Shown here one piece after another: positions 17,404 through 27,312 of a stretch of DNA of 64,000 nt. The translations under genes were made by a program, and so were the position numbers. The DNA lies in contig CAYYOV010000016.1 in the NCBI GenBank assembly GCA_964473365.1, forward strand, positions 8,146-72,145. Direction: 5' to 3'. The stretch is from 2-02-FULL-55-14 sp964473365 (lineage in GTDB: Bacteria > Bacteroidota > Ignavibacteria > UBA10030). Within the stretch, counting starts at the first letter, position 1. Each line of letters begins with the position of its first letter. The notes under the pieces were generated by a model. That model was not told where the DNA came from. It made no database searches and saw only the letters and a list, made by a program, of their open reading frames with translations.

Positions 17404-20400
17404 TCAGCGGCCGGCCTCGATCCAGCGTTTGTGTAGTTCGGCGAAGAAGACCGCAGGACGTGCGGCCTCGATCTCCTTCCACTGCCCGATGATCTCGTCG
17501 AACATTTGCAGCGCGCGACGTCGTTCGCCCAGCTGGGCGTACGACGACGCGATATTCGCCTTGCAGCCGTAGACCACGTCCGTATCGGGGAATTTCTCCA
17601 TGACCTTGGTCAGCTCTTCGATCGCGACCTTCCAGCTTTTCGCGTCGAAGAAGGCCATCGCGGTCTCGTAGGCCTTGTAGGCCTCTACCTGCCCGAGCTC
17701 ATGGATGAGCTGGCGTGCTTCGTCCACGCGTGCATGATTCGGGAATCGCTCGACGAACCGTTGGTATGCGACGAGCGCGGAATCATACGACTTGTTGTTG
17801 TAGAAGTAGTCGCCGACGGAAAATCCGGCGTCGGCTGCAAGGGGAGACTCGGGATACCGCAACGCCAGTCGGTCAAAGATCTCCAGCATCCGTTCGGGCT
17901 GCCCGGCTTGGAAGTAGCTCCATCCCTCATTCAGCATGGCGAGCGGAGCGTTGTCGTTCTTGGGGTAGCGCGCGTACACCCGAGCGTACGCCTCGGCCGA
18001 TTCGGCGAAACGGTTCGTATTGAAGTATGCCTCGCCGATTTGCAGGAGCGCCTCGGGCACGCGATCGGACGTGTCATGCTGAGCGACGAACGCACGGAGT
18101 TGCTCGATAGCACGGTCGGCCTGCCCGGACGAGTAGAGCGACATGCCGTAGAGGAACTTGGCGTCCGCGATCGATCGGCCATTCGGATACGCCGTCATAT
18201 ACTGCAGATAGGCTTCGGCGGCATTGCCGTAGTCTCCCGCCGTGAAGTAGAGCCCGGCAAGCTGAAAGAAGACGTCGTCCAGGAATCCGTTGTCCGGAAG
18301 TCGTTTGGTCGCCTCCACCATTGTCCCGATCGCCTGGGAGGGCTGCTGCTGGTTGCCATGTCCGTTGGCGACGGCGGCAAAGGCACGGGCGAGGGCGATC
18401 GTGTCCGGCTCAGCAAGGACCGTGACGCGCCGGCCTGTTGTGACGGCCGTCGCGAACTCGCCCGCCTTCAACCGAAATTCCGCCAGCGTCGAGAGATACC
18501 GGCTTCGTTCCTGGTCAGACGATGCGTCGCGGATGAGCTGTTCAATGATCTTTTCGCCTTCAGCACGTTGACCGGAGTTCATGAGGGCGAACGACAACTT
18601 TTCCTGCGCCGTGGGGATGAGTGCGGGGAACACCTGAACAAAGACCGCCGATGACAGACATCGTCGGAGGTCGCTCGCCGCTTTTGCATGGGCTCCCTGC
18701 TCGGCGTGCAGCAAGCCGCGACCGTAGAGCGCCTGCATGCGAGTGTTCTCCGTCAACATCGAATCGGCAACCACGGCGTCAAATTCGGAGATGGCACCCG
18801 GAAGGTCCTGCAGGGCAGTGAGGAATTCTGCCCGCGCAAGCCGAATGAACGGCTTGATGGCTGCGGAGTCCTTGCCGCCAGTTGTCAACGCCCGGTCGAG
18901 GAACGCCCGCGCTCCATCGTAGTCACGGAGCGCGCCATACGCCCGCGTCGTTCGAGCGAGCGTGAACGGATAGTAGCTCGACGACGGTTGCACGCGTTCG
19001 AGGTGCATGATCGCGGAACGATATTCTCCCACCCCATAATAGGAGAGACCGAGGAAGTATTCGACCTCACTCGAGTCGATCCTCACCGTTTCTCGAGTGA
19101 GCAGGGTCTCGAACTGCGTGATGGCCTCGCGGTATCGGCGTTCGTCGAGGAAGGACTTTCCGAGCTGGACCCGCGCGATCACAGCCTCGTCCGCCTCGGG
19201 TGCTGCTTCGATCACGAGCGCGTAGTCGCGGCGGGCGTCGGCATAGCGCACCTGCGAGGACCGTGCGAGACCGCGATACAGCAGGACCTTTGGCCGGAGG
19301 TCGCTCGTGGGATACAGGACCATCATTGAATCTGCGATGCGGACCGTGTTGGCGTAGTCGCGGGCGTTGAAGAAACTGCTCGTGGCAAGGAACATGGCCT
19401 GCTCGACGGAGAACTTGATCTCCTCGGCCTGCTCGGCGTACGCCTCCCCGTAGAACAGATATGCGCCCGCCGCTTTGGCGTAGATCTTCTGCTCCTGATA
19501 CGTCCGTGCGATCTTGTATTGCAGCTTCGCCTGGAGTGGCTTGTTGCTGAAGCTTTGGTCGATCGCCTCGTGGTAGACCTGGATACCGTTCTCAAGCCCC
19601 GAATGCTCGGTCGTGTATTCAGCCATTTTGATAATGGTCGCCTCGACCAACGACGGCATGAGCGAAAAGGTTGTCACGACCTTCCGGTAGTTGACCATGG
19701 CGCTGTCGTATTGACCGCGCTCTCGGTAGGCGTCAGCGATCCGCACCTGCGCCTTGGCGGTCAGCTCGAGCGTTGTCAGGTCGATGTCCTTGCTCGAAAC
19801 AGCTTCGAAGAGCTTCCGGTCGCGGAGGGCCTTCAGTTCGACGTTCTCCCACTCGCTCTTGGCGAAGCTCTCCGGACGGTACTTTTGAATAAGCCCGTCG
19901 AATTCCTGGATCGCGTGGTCCCATTGGCCCTGCTCGAAGTAGTTCTCGCCCAATTGATAGCGGGCGCGCGGGTCGAGCTGATGGTCGGGATATTGGTCCA
20001 CCAGCTGCTCGAACGCGACGTTCGAACTGTCGATTTGCTTCAGTTCCCGAAAGCACCATCCGATGTCGTACAATGCCTGTGGGGCCTTGTCGCTCGTCGC
20101 ATGCCGCTCGATGAGCCCCCGGGCCTCGTCGATCGCCCTTGGAAAGTTCTTGTCGGCGTACGCGATCTCGTAGATCTGGTATTGTGCCAGCGCTGACAGA
20201 CGGGGAGAGTCGTCGCGTCCCTCGACGATCCGGTAAAGGCTGACCGCGCTGTCCTTCTGGCCAAGGTTCCGGAGCGCGTTCCCTTTCTGATAGTACGCGG
20301 CCGTGCGCACGCCGACGTTGAGCTCGTTGTTCAACAACATCACCCGGATGCTGTCCTCTTTCAGGAGGTCGCTCTCCGAGCCGATGATCTCGTCGTATTG

Positions 20401-20541
20401 CCCGATCGCGCGTACGTAGTCCTTGGCGGCGTAGAAATCTTGGCCGCTTTTGAACCGCGCCTGCATCTCACCCGGCGTGGGGGTGAACCACGCCGCGACA
20501 GAGATGCCGATCACAATGAGAATGATGGTCTTGAAGTCCAT
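17404..20541 (-). CDS. Large TPR protein with N-terminal membrane anchor
   Basis: A 1045-residue protein with one N-terminal hydrophobic segment (about 3-19, FKTIILIVIGISVAAWF), which is a signal anchor or an uncleaved signal. The rest is tetratricopeptide repeats, probably more than 20, with recognisable units such as ALYDIGWCFRELKQIDSSNV, ARYQLGENYFEQGQWDHAIQ and ALLQIGEAYFNTNRFAESAE. It resembles the long periplasmic TPR proteins that accompany Tol/Exb motors or gliding complexes. It lies between the barrel gene and the DUF4159 pair. A scaffold between inner-membrane motor and outer membrane is inferred. The 138 bases before the gene show no clear promoter. Confidence 0.8.
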   Translation of the reverse strand: MDFKTIILIVIGISVAAWFTPTPGEMQARFKSGQDFYAAKDYVRAIGQYDEIIGSESDLLKEDSIRVMLLNNELNVGVRTAAYYQKGNALRNLGQKDSAVSLYRIVEGRDDSPRLSALAQYQIYEIAYADKNFPRAIDEARGLIERHATSDKAPQALYDIGWCFRELKQIDSSNVAFEQLVDQYPDHQLDPRARYQLGENYFEQGQWDHAIQEFDGLIQKYRPESFAKSEWENVELKALRDRKLFEAVSSKDIDLTTLELTAKAQVRIADAYRERGQYDSAMVNYRKVVTTFSLMPSLVEATIIKMAEYTTEHSGLENGIQVYHEAIDQSFSNKPLQAKLQYKIARTYQEQKIYAKAAGAYLFYGEAYAEQAEEIKFSVEQAMFLATSSFFNARDYANTVRIADSMMVLYPTSDLRPKVLLYRGLARSSQVRYADARRDYALVIEAAPEADEAVIARVQLGKSFLDERRYREAITQFETLLTRETVRIDSSEVEYFLGLSYYGVGEYRSAIMHLERVQPSSSYYPFTLARTTRAYGALRDYDGARAFLDRALTTGGKDSAAIKPFIRLARAEFLTALQDLPGAISEFDAVVADSMLTENTRMQALYGRGLLHAEQGAHAKAASDLRRCLSSAVFVQVFPALIPTAQEKLSFALMNSGQRAEGEKIIEQLIRDASSDQERSRYLSTLAEFRLKAGEFATAVTTGRRVTVLAEPDTIALARAFAAVANGHGNQQQPSQAIGTMVEATKRLPDNGFLDDVFFQLAGLYFTAGDYGNAAEAYLQYMTAYPNGRSIADAKFLYGMSLYSSGQADRAIEQLRAFVAQHDTSDRVPEALLQIGEAYFNTNRFAESAEAYARVYARYPKNDNAPLAMLNEGWSYFQAGQPERMLEIFDRLALRYPESPLAADAGFSVGDYFYNNKSYDSALVAYQRFVERFPNHARVDEARQLIHELGQVEAYKAYETAMAFFDAKSWKVAIEELTKVMEKFPDTDVVYGCKANIASSYAQLGERRRALQMFDEIIGQWKEIEAARPAVFFAELHKRWIEAGR

Positions 20542-20679
20542 GGTGCTGCTGAACGCTGCCTACATCGAACGACCGAAGATCTTCCCGCCGGCTGCAGCGA
20601 CGCACGGCCGCAACAGAGGCGAGTGGAGACTGTTGAGATCCGACTGTGAGCCGGCTCCCGATGACGCCAGGGTACCCTT

Positions 20680-23600
20680 CTAGAATCCCGCAAAGACCGT
20701 GACGAACAACAACGATTCGTCCAGGTGCCGGTAGCGCGGGTCTGGCAGTCGAGGAAAATCGCGACTGGTGAACTTGTATCCCATATCGATGACGACGTTG
20801 TAGCCGCCGTATGACGATTTGTTCGTGAGTGTCACCGCCACGGTCCGGCGGTTCTCGTCGTATGCCGGCGATCGAATGTTCTTGATCTGATAGATGAACG
20901 CTTCACCGAGGCCCGTGATCCCCTGGAAGCCGACCCGCAAAAAGGTCCGGTCGGTCAGGTTGTAATCGAGCCGGAGGATCGGCATGATCTCCTGCACGTG
21001 GCCCGTTACCGTGCTCGTCCGGATCCCCGTCGGGAGCTCTTCGTTCTTGATCACTTTTGCGGTCCGCACTTTGAATTGCGGGATGATCAGGAACTTGCCA
21101 TTCAGGAAGCTGAACGTATAGTCGATCTTGTTCACGACCCCGAGTTTCGTGATCCGTCCATCTTTCTGGTCGTTCGGGTCGATGAACGCGCCAAGGATGT
21201 CGCGCATGCCGCTACCGATCCGGTACTGTTCATTGTTCTCGTACCGCACATTGTTCTCGATCCGCATGTTGGGGATCTGCGTATACACGGTCCCGAGGTA
21301 GAGTTGTTCGACGCTGCTATTCCGGTACTCCAGTGGGTCGAAGACAAAGGTCGGCACGGCAGAGTTTATTGTGAGCGCGCCAACGAACTGGTAGCCGTTG
21401 TTCGGGATGTTGTCCTGCACGCGCTTGTGCACGTAGAAGAGGTTCATCGTCCCGAAGCGCGGGGTCCCCGCTTCATAGGTCCATTTCAGGTAGTCTGAGA
21501 GGTTCTTCCCCCCATGGGCGATCGCCCGCTCGCGGATCGTGCCGACGCGAAGATTCATCGACCGCATGAGCTCCAGACTTGAAAAGAGATGATGCCCGTT
21601 CAGGTCTGGATTGTAGGCCATGTCGGGCAGGATGTCATTCTCCTGCACATCGATGACGCCGTTGTTGTTCCAGTCGTCTCCGTAGACGAAGAAGGGCGGG
21701 TCGACGTAGAAGGTGAGGAAGTCCTGCTGATAGTCGGGGATGCCGTCGGAGTTCCTGTCGTCGTCAGGAATACCGTCCCGGTCGGCGTCGCGTCCGGGGA
21801 AGATGCCGGCATCAGGCTTCCGGATGATGTCGGAGAGGCCGATGAGCTCGTTCGAGTTCTGTCGGTAGCCGAGCAGGAAGGCGTCGCCGAACCCTGCGGT
21901 GCCGGTACGGTAGCTGTAGTTGACGACGTCGCCGTTCCGAATGTCGGGATACGGCCGGACGTTGTAGTGATAGAAGCCGTCTTCCCAGCGATCGTTGTCG
22001 TCGTTGTCGTCGATGAGCGAGTAGATGGCGCCACCGCCATTGCCCGGGGTATAGGATCCGGGTGTCGGTTCGACGCTCTGATCGACGTCAAACGTGATCT
22101 GGTCCGGGCGGATCGGTGTGTTCTGAGAGCCGTAGTAGGAATTATCGACGGTGTACATATCAAGCCGTCCGGTAAATCCGGGTGAGATGTTGTACCGCTC
22201 AGCCCCGAATGTGACCCGACCGATCCGCTTCGTCCCACGGAGGTAGAAGGCGTCGCTGGTCTTCTCGAACCTCGCTCCGGGCAGGATCGGATACTTGTTG
22301 AACTCGCCCATCCTGGCGAACTCACCCTCGATGTCGAATCCTTCCCAGCTGAACTTGAAATTCAAACCGTAGGTCGCCATGCCGGTCGTGAGGCCGTACG
22401 AGAATCGCACGACCCGTTTGTTCGAGGCGTCCTTGACGTTTCCGTCAGCCCGCAATGCCGTCTTGAACGGAGTGACGTACGGCGGGTATCCGGTCTGCAC
22501 GACACTATCCGCGTGCGAACGGAAGCGCTGCGTTCCGGCGAGATTGTACTCGTCGAGGTAGTTCACCCAATCCTGGCTCAGGTCGATCTTGTAGTCGTTT
22601 GCCAGGACCACCGAGAAGTCGACGCTGTTCACGTCGGCCGGCATGACGTAGGCGTACGTCACGTTGTAGTCGATGTCCTTGCGGTCGCTCGGCAAGGTGT
22701 ATGGATATCGGAGATTCACAGCGCCCGAGCGGACCTTGTAGAAGACGTGGTCAGTTTGGCTGACCGTGTCACGTGCCGGGAACGTGGCGACGTACAATGG
22801 AGAGTAGTCCCGGAAGACCCAGTACTGGATCGGATGTCGGATGGTCGTGCGATTCAGGTCGGGAACCTGGTTCTTGATGTCGCTCATCGGCATCGCCTGA
22901 CCGTTGACGTAGATCTGCGGAGGGCCGAAGATCATCGGGCCGGAATTGTCGCCCGGAGAATCGTCCCTGATCGTCACGAAGATGACGCGCGGAATGGCGC
23001 TGGGGGGCACCCCGCGGAAATCCGTATTGCGACTGTCGGCCGTGGTCCGACGCTGGTGTTGGTTGACGTACGTGAGACCGACGGTGAGGACATCTCCCAG
23101 GTCCGTTTCGAAATGGCCGCCGAGGAGATAGGTCGTCCATTCCCGGATGCGCAGGATCTGCTGGCGGGAGGTGAGGACGTTGTCGGGGTCCATCCGGATC
23201 GGATCGGAGACTCGGGACGACAATACCGTTGCGCGGTACTTCGGCGTCGCCGCATCCCACCGAACGCCATTGAATCGGGCTTTGTCGAGCGTCAGCGAGG
23301 TGAATTTCGTCCTGATCCCGTCGCCGACCATCAGCCGGCTTGTCAGGCCGCTGTAGCTGTCGTTCATGATGACCAGGTTCGAGAAATACGAGCTGTAGAA
23401 TCTCGTCTTGCTCATGCTGCTCACGGGCACATCCAGAACGCTCGTCGCGGGCCGTTGTTCCTCGTTCAGCGCATAGACCGTCACGCCGTCGACCAGGAAG
23501 TTTCCGAAACCGTCGTAGAACTTCCGGCGGAGCAGCCCGGTGCTGTAGTTCTCGTAGTTGCGGCCTGAGTAGTTCAGGTACGTGCCGCGGTCCTGATCAT

Positions 23601-23697
23601 CGGAGATGAACTGGGCCCGCGCCTGGGGGGCGAGCGCGCCGCCGGCGAAGGCCATCACCGCCAGGACGGAGAGCGGATGTCGTAGGAAGGGTCGCAT
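20680..23697 (-). CDS. Outer-membrane beta-barrel surface protein with Ca-binding-like repeats
   Basis: A 1005-residue exported protein (signal peptide about 1-28, APQARA|QF). The whole body is strand-rich with alternating aromatic residues and ends LLFVTVFAGF, a typical barrel C-terminus. Residues about 640-700 carry acidic repeats of thrombospondin-3 or dockerin type (DADRDGIPDDDRNSDGIPD, DWNNNGVIDVQENDILPD), which probably bind calcium. The N-terminal part (about 30-330) contains a more soluble domain. I do not recognise a named family; it is far smaller than SprA and lacks TonB-box and plug features that I could identify. It starts 4 bases after the PorV-like gene, which suggests a barrel with a PorV-type partner. 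Confidence 0.75.
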   Translation of the reverse strand: MRPFLRHPLSVLAVMAFAGGALAPQARAQFISDDQDRGTYLNYSGRNYENYSTGLLRRKFYDGFGNFLVDGVTVYALNEEQRPATSVLDVPVSSMSKTRFYSSYFSNLVIMNDSYSGLTSRLMVGDGIRTKFTSLTLDKARFNGVRWDAATPKYRATVLSSRVSDPIRMDPDNVLTSRQQILRIREWTTYLLGGHFETDLGDVLTVGLTYVNQHQRRTTADSRNTDFRGVPPSAIPRVIFVTIRDDSPGDNSGPMIFGPPQIYVNGQAMPMSDIKNQVPDLNRTTIRHPIQYWVFRDYSPLYVATFPARDTVSQTDHVFYKVRSGAVNLRYPYTLPSDRKDIDYNVTYAYVMPADVNSVDFSVVLANDYKIDLSQDWVNYLDEYNLAGTQRFRSHADSVVQTGYPPYVTPFKTALRADGNVKDASNKRVVRFSYGLTTGMATYGLNFKFSWEGFDIEGEFARMGEFNKYPILPGARFEKTSDAFYLRGTKRIGRVTFGAERYNISPGFTGRLDMYTVDNSYYGSQNTPIRPDQITFDVDQSVEPTPGSYTPGNGGGAIYSLIDDNDDNDRWEDGFYHYNVRPYPDIRNGDVVNYSYRTGTAGFGDAFLLGYRQNSNELIGLSDIIRKPDAGIFPGRDADRDGIPDDDRNSDGIPDYQQDFLTFYVDPPFFVYGDDWNNNGVIDVQENDILPDMAYNPDLNGHHLFSSLELMRSMNLRVGTIRERAIAHGGKNLSDYLKWTYEAGTPRFGTMNLFYVHKRVQDNIPNNGYQFVGALTINSAVPTFVFDPLEYRNSSVEQLYLGTVYTQIPNMRIENNVRYENNEQYRIGSGMRDILGAFIDPNDQKDGRITKLGVVNKIDYTFSFLNGKFLIIPQFKVRTAKVIKNEELPTGIRTSTVTGHVQEIMPILRLDYNLTDRTFLRVGFQGITGLGEAFIYQIKNIRSPAYDENRRTVAVTLTNKSSYGGYNVVIDMGYKFTSRDFPRLPDPRYRHLDESLLFVTVFAGF

Positions 23698-23701
23698 GGT
23701 C

Positions 23702-24634
23702 TTAGAGCGAAGTACGGAAGGTCACGTGATGAGTGCCGCCGACCTCTTGAAGACGCGTCGGTTGCCCATAGGCGTAGTCCAGCCGGAGTCCGGACACTTC
23801 GATGCCCACGCCGCCGAAGAGGTCCCCCTGCCGAACGGGTTCGAGTGCGGTGTTCCCGCCGAGTCGCACGGAGAACGACGCCTCTTGGCCGAGGAAGGTG
23901 CCTCGTGCGGCCACGATCTCCACGCCGATCGCGAATCGGCTCATGTCACCAGCCGTCAGGTACTGTGCTTGAACGATGTAGTCCAATGCCCGCGAAACGT
24001 ATGCTGCGCCGAACGATGCGGCAAGGTCGAGCTTGCCGTCGGACGAACCGTTCGCAGCGATCGATGGTCGGGTGATGTCCTGAACGGAAGCGCCAAGGAC
24101 GACATCATTTTCCGGCAGAATATCTGTGAACTTTGCCTGGAGGCCGGCGTCGAAGGACAAGGTCGTTTTCGACAGCCCATCCTCCGGGACCGCCAGCCGG
24201 CCAGCCGGTGCGCCGGACGACCAATAGAGCAGCTTCACGCTCCCGCCGACCGTGACGATGTCGAACAGGCTCTGGGCGTAGGTACCGACCAGCTCGCCTT
24301 CCTTCCAGGAATTCGAACGGAAGGCCTTGAGGCCCAGCCCGACGTTCCCGATCAGTCCGAGGTTCGCCACGGCCGAGCCGGACAGATAGCTCAGTTGGTC
24401 TCCTGAGATCCCGGGGAAAAGGTTCGTGTACGAGGTCGACAACGAGAACGAGGTCAGACTGCCGATCCCGGCAGGATTGAAGAAGAGCGCGTTCGGGTCG
24501 TCCTGGATGGCGATCAAGGATCCGCCAAGGGTCACGGCCCGGGCGCTGACAGGGAGTTTCCCGAATCCGCCGGCCCCTGCCGGTGATGCGAACACGGCCA
24601 GGATGAGAGCCAACGTGATCGATCGAATGGTCAT
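23702..24634 (-). CDS. PorV/PorQ-family outer-membrane protein
   Basis: A 310-residue exported protein with a signal peptide (MTIRSITLALILAVFASPAGA). The start of the mature part, ARAVTLGGSLIAIQDDPNAL followed by FFNPAGIGSL, is the signature of the PorV/PorQ/UPF0164 group of 14-stranded FadL-like barrels. These act in type IX secretion as shuttles or partners that bind the sorting domain or another barrel. There is no shift in composition. It lies between the discoidin-type secreted protein and the 1005-residue barrel. Whether it works in T9SS or only in this cluster cannot be told; no other T9SS core gene is in view. Confidence 0.8.
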   Translation of the reverse strand: MTIRSITLALILAVFASPAGAGGFGKLPVSARAVTLGGSLIAIQDDPNALFFNPAGIGSLTSFSLSTSYTNLFPGISGDQLSYLSGSAVANLGLIGNVGLGLKAFRSNSWKEGELVGTYAQSLFDIVTVGGSVKLLYWSSGAPAGRLAVPEDGLSKTTLSFDAGLQAKFTDILPENDVVLGASVQDITRPSIAANGSSDGKLDLAASFGAAYVSRALDYIVQAQYLTAGDMSRFAIGVEIVAARGTFLGQEASFSVRLGGNTALEPVRQGDLFGGVGIEVSGLRLDYAYGQPTRLQEVGGTHHVTFRTSL

Positions 24635-24658
24635 GGCGAGACTCTTTTCCGTTGAGGC

Positions 24659-26317
24659 TTAGTAGGCGATCGTGACCGTGCGTGTGAGGACCGACGGATT
24701 GAGCCCGTCTGTCTCGACCCGGATCTGGAGCAGATACAGGCCCGGAGGCAAGAGCCGCCCCCCATCGTCACGACCGTCCCACACGAATGCGTCCTGCTCG
24801 ACGAACGCGCGGGCAGAGGTCGTGAGGTTCGCGAGCGTTCGAACGAGTCGGCCGCTGATGTCGAACACTTCCACGTGCATGGGTCGGGCGACGACGAGGT
24901 TCGTCACGATGAATGAGATGCTGGTCTGATCGTTTCGACCGTCGCCGTTCGGCGTGAACGGGTTGGGATCGATCTCCGTCGTGGAAATGATCTGGTCCGG
25001 CACGCCCGTCGTCAGGAGGGTCCACGCCTCCTCGCCGCCCGCGAGTTGCACATCCACCCGTTGCGGATTGTCGGCTCGAACGCCGGAGATCACTTGCGAG
25101 GGGATCCGGTTGGTCAGCAGGACCGGCGTGAGCTTCAGTTGTGCGACCAACCGCGTGCCCGATGCGATACGGCTCCCCAGACCTATCGCGATCCGGCCGG
25201 GTGCGATATTCGTCGAGTAGGGAACAGGAGCATTGTCGAGCAAGACTCCGGTGACGACGATCGGGACGCTGGTTTGCAGGACGAGGGTGTCGATGCCAAG
25301 CGACCGTGCGTCGAGGGTGAGCGTCACCTCATAATTCACGATCGCTTCCTTCAGGATCTCGACCGTTTGAGGCGTTACGCGCGCTCGGGCTGTTGTCGCC
25401 ACGAGGGACGTGTCGTAGACCATTCGGAAGGAATCGAGACGCGGAGTCTCGAGGGTCTTGGTGTAGAGGATGGCCCGGTATTGGACGTATCGTCGCGGTT
25501 CGAAGACCTCGAAAAGACTTCCCGTGTCAGCGATCTCCTGGCTCCACGGGCTCCACGTGTCGTTGACCGTGGACGTGCCCCCCGTCCGCACCTGAAAGGT
25601 CACGTCCGTCTCCGGCGGGAAGTCTCCCCACCAGCGGATCTTGCCCCAGTTCACGGTCCGGCCCATGTCGACGACCTTGGAGGTGAACCGGCCGCCCGAG
25701 AGATACCCCACCGAGTAGATCCGCACTTCGGTCACGACCGTGCTCAGGTTCGACGGTGGTCCGTCCATTCGGTCCACCTGGATGACGACGTACCGGGCTG
25801 TGTCGGGGTTGAACGTATCGTTCGTGACGGTCGTGTCGTTGATCGGGACTGATTTCACCCGCCGAAAACTGATACTGTCCTGTCCCAGCCAGAGGCTGTA
25901 GCCCCGTAAACGGAAGTCCTTCGACGGTGTGTACAAGTCGATTCGATTCACGAGACGGAATGCTCCCAGATCGATCATGAACCGGGTCTGTTCCTGGCCG
26001 GGAAGGAGTTCGAAGATGCTTGAGAAGCTGACGATGCCGTCGGTCATCTTCTGGGGGTTCGAGAACGACGCCGAGACCTTGGTCGGGTCCGGGTTGCCGT
26101 ACTTGACCGTGACGATCCGGCCAAGGGCGATGTTCGTGTTCTGGCCCGTCTTGAGGATGGCCCGGTTGGGGATCGTCGCCAGGTCGGTCTCGGTGCTTTC
26201 GGCCTGTGCGATGGCAGGTGTAAACGCGTTGACGTTGAACGTCACTTGTCCCAGGGCATTGGACAAGGGGAGGCAGAGCATGAGGAGGGGGAGTACCGAT
26301 CGTCGGCTCATATGCAT
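24659..26317 (-). CDS. Secreted protein with F5/8-C-like domain and FlgD-like C-terminus
   Basis: A 552-residue exported protein (signal peptide about 1-23, ending SNALGQ). Residues about 60-210 look like a discoidin (F5/8 type C) carbohydrate- or surface-binding domain: QTRFMIDLGAFRLVNRIDLY, LRGYSLWLGQDSISF, ARYVVIQVDRMDG. A middle strand-rich segment follows. The C-terminus is a FlgD/CHU_C-like Ig domain: DPNPFTPNGDGRND, HVEVFDISGRLVRTL, VWDGRDDGGRLLPPGLYLLQI. Two ATG codons (26317, 26311) are possible and neither has a Shine-Dalgarno site. It follows the ExbD genes by 24 bases. Cell-surface location is likely; the ligand is unknown. Confidence 0.75.
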   Translation of the reverse strand: MHMSRRSVLPLLMLCLPLSNALGQVTFNVNAFTPAIAQAESTETDLATIPNRAILKTGQNTNIALGRIVTVKYGNPDPTKVSASFSNPQKMTDGIVSFSSIFELLPGQEQTRFMIDLGAFRLVNRIDLYTPSKDFRLRGYSLWLGQDSISFRRVKSVPINDTTVTNDTFNPDTARYVVIQVDRMDGPPSNLSTVVTEVRIYSVGYLSGGRFTSKVVDMGRTVNWGKIRWWGDFPPETDVTFQVRTGGTSTVNDTWSPWSQEIADTGSLFEVFEPRRYVQYRAILYTKTLETPRLDSFRMVYDTSLVATTARARVTPQTVEILKEAIVNYEVTLTLDARSLGIDTLVLQTSVPIVVTGVLLDNAPVPYSTNIAPGRIAIGLGSRIASGTRLVAQLKLTPVLLTNRIPSQVISGVRADNPQRVDVQLAGGEEAWTLLTTGVPDQIISTTEIDPNPFTPNGDGRNDQTSISFIVTNLVVARPMHVEVFDISGRLVRTLANLTTSARAFVEQDAFVWDGRDDGGRLLPPGLYLLQIRVETDGLNPSVLTRTVTIAY

Positions 26318-26341
26318 AAGAAAGGAGGTGCTGGTTCCGTC

Positions 26342-26842
26342 TCAGCTTTCTTCCACGATCCCCAGGATCTTCTTGTCCTGGTCGAGTAGTGGTGCGAGGC
26401 TGAAACGGGTGATCTGGGCCAGGTACAACTCGTCGATGATGCGCACCGAATTCTCGTAGGGACTCTTCCGGTCCACTTTGACGAGCGTGATCAAATTGGG
26501 GTTCGCTTGTCCTCGTTCTCGGAGGAATCCGCGCAGCTCATTCCACGGGATCGGCCGAGGCGATTCGGTGCCGAGATTCCAGAACACGCGCCCGTCGGCG
26601 ACGACGCGGAGTAGGAGGAGGGTCGACTCGGTGACCTCACTCTTCGACTCGCTCGGCGGCAGGTTGATCTCCATGACCTGCGGCAGGCTGAATGTTGTCG
26701 TGAGCATGAAAAAGGTCAGCAGGAGAAAAGCGACGTCGACCAGCGGCGTCATGTCCATGTGAACGCCCAGACGTCGGGTCTTCTTCCGCTTACCCTTCTT
26801 GTGGGAGCGTCCGCCCCCGCTATCCACGCCTCCGCCGGACAT
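26342..26842 (-). CDS. exbD: ExbD/TolR-family motor subunit (second copy)
   Basis: A 166-residue single-pass inner-membrane protein of the ExbD/TolR family. A basic N-terminus (HKKGKRKKTRR) precedes the membrane helix with the conserved proton-path aspartate (MDMTPLVDVAFLLLTFFMLT, D36). The periplasmic domain follows (MEINLPPSESKSEVTE, then LITLVKVDRKSPY). It is 3 bases after the other exbD. Two different ExbD subunits beside one ExbB is a common arrangement in this phylum and in gliding motors. Ring function with ExbB, using the proton gradient, is inferred from the family. Confidence 0.9.
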   Translation of the reverse strand: MSGGGVDSGGGRSHKKGKRKKTRRLGVHMDMTPLVDVAFLLLTFFMLTTTFSLPQVMEINLPPSESKSEVTESTLLLLRVVADGRVFWNLGTESPRPIPWNELRGFLRERGQANPNLITLVKVDRKSPYENSVRIIDELYLAQITRFSLAPLLDQDKKILGIVEES

Positions 26843-26845
26843 CCG

Positions 26846-27310
26846 TCACTCTGTCGAGGTCGTGGTCACGAGTTCGAAACGGGCGATGTTTGCCTTCTGG
26901 AGGGCGTTCATGACATCCTCTGCCGGACCGTAGGGCCCTGTACGGTCCCCTTTGATGATCGTGCGAAGTTTCGGGTTTGCGCTGCGTGCCTGTTGGGCGA
27001 GGTCCGTGAGCTCTTCCAGTGTCACGGGAATCGACGGCTTCAGCTTGTTCCGTTCGCCGAAGAGCTGGGCGCGGAGCTGTTGCGAATCGAGCCCGAAATA
27101 GTACTTGCCGTCGGGACTGAATGTGATCGTGATAACATCCGACTCGGGCATCTTCGCCTTCGCGTGCGACACCGGCAAGGTCACCTGGACCTCCTCCATC
27201 GGCTTGAATTTGGTCGTCAACATAAAGAACGTAAGAAGGAGGAATGCGACGTCGACCAGCGGCGTCATGTCGATGGCGATGCTCATCCGCTTCTTTTTGA
27301 TGGCAGGCAT
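26846..27310 (-). CDS. exbD: ExbD/TolR-family motor subunit (first copy)
   Basis: A 154-residue ExbD/TolR protein. A short basic N-terminus (AIKKKRMS) leads into DMTPLVDVAFLLLTFFMLTT with conserved D20, then a periplasmic domain with VQVTLPVSHAKAK and LRTIIKGDRTGPYG. The start is supported by GAGGAGG 9 bases upstream. It begins 2 bases after exbB. It is clearly diverged from the second copy outside the membrane helix, so the two are likely different subunits of one stator rather than a recent duplication. Confidence 0.92.
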   Translation of the reverse strand: MPAIKKKRMSIAIDMTPLVDVAFLLLTFFMLTTKFKPMEEVQVTLPVSHAKAKMPESDVITITFSPDGKYYFGLDSQQLRAQLFGERNKLKPSIPVTLEELTDLAQQARSANPKLRTIIKGDRTGPYGPAEDVMNALQKANIARFELVTTTSTE

Positions 27311-27312
27311 CC

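Noticed and set aside
20680..23697. Calling the 1005-residue barrel SprA or a TonB-dependent receptor
   Set aside because: It is less than half the length of SprA and no plug domain or TonB box was recognised.
26318..26335. CACCTCCTTTCTTA before the discoidin-type gene resembles the 3' end of 16S rRNA
   Set aside because: It is on the coding strand, so it cannot act as a Shine-Dalgarno site, and there is no other rRNA similarity around it. Taken as chance.
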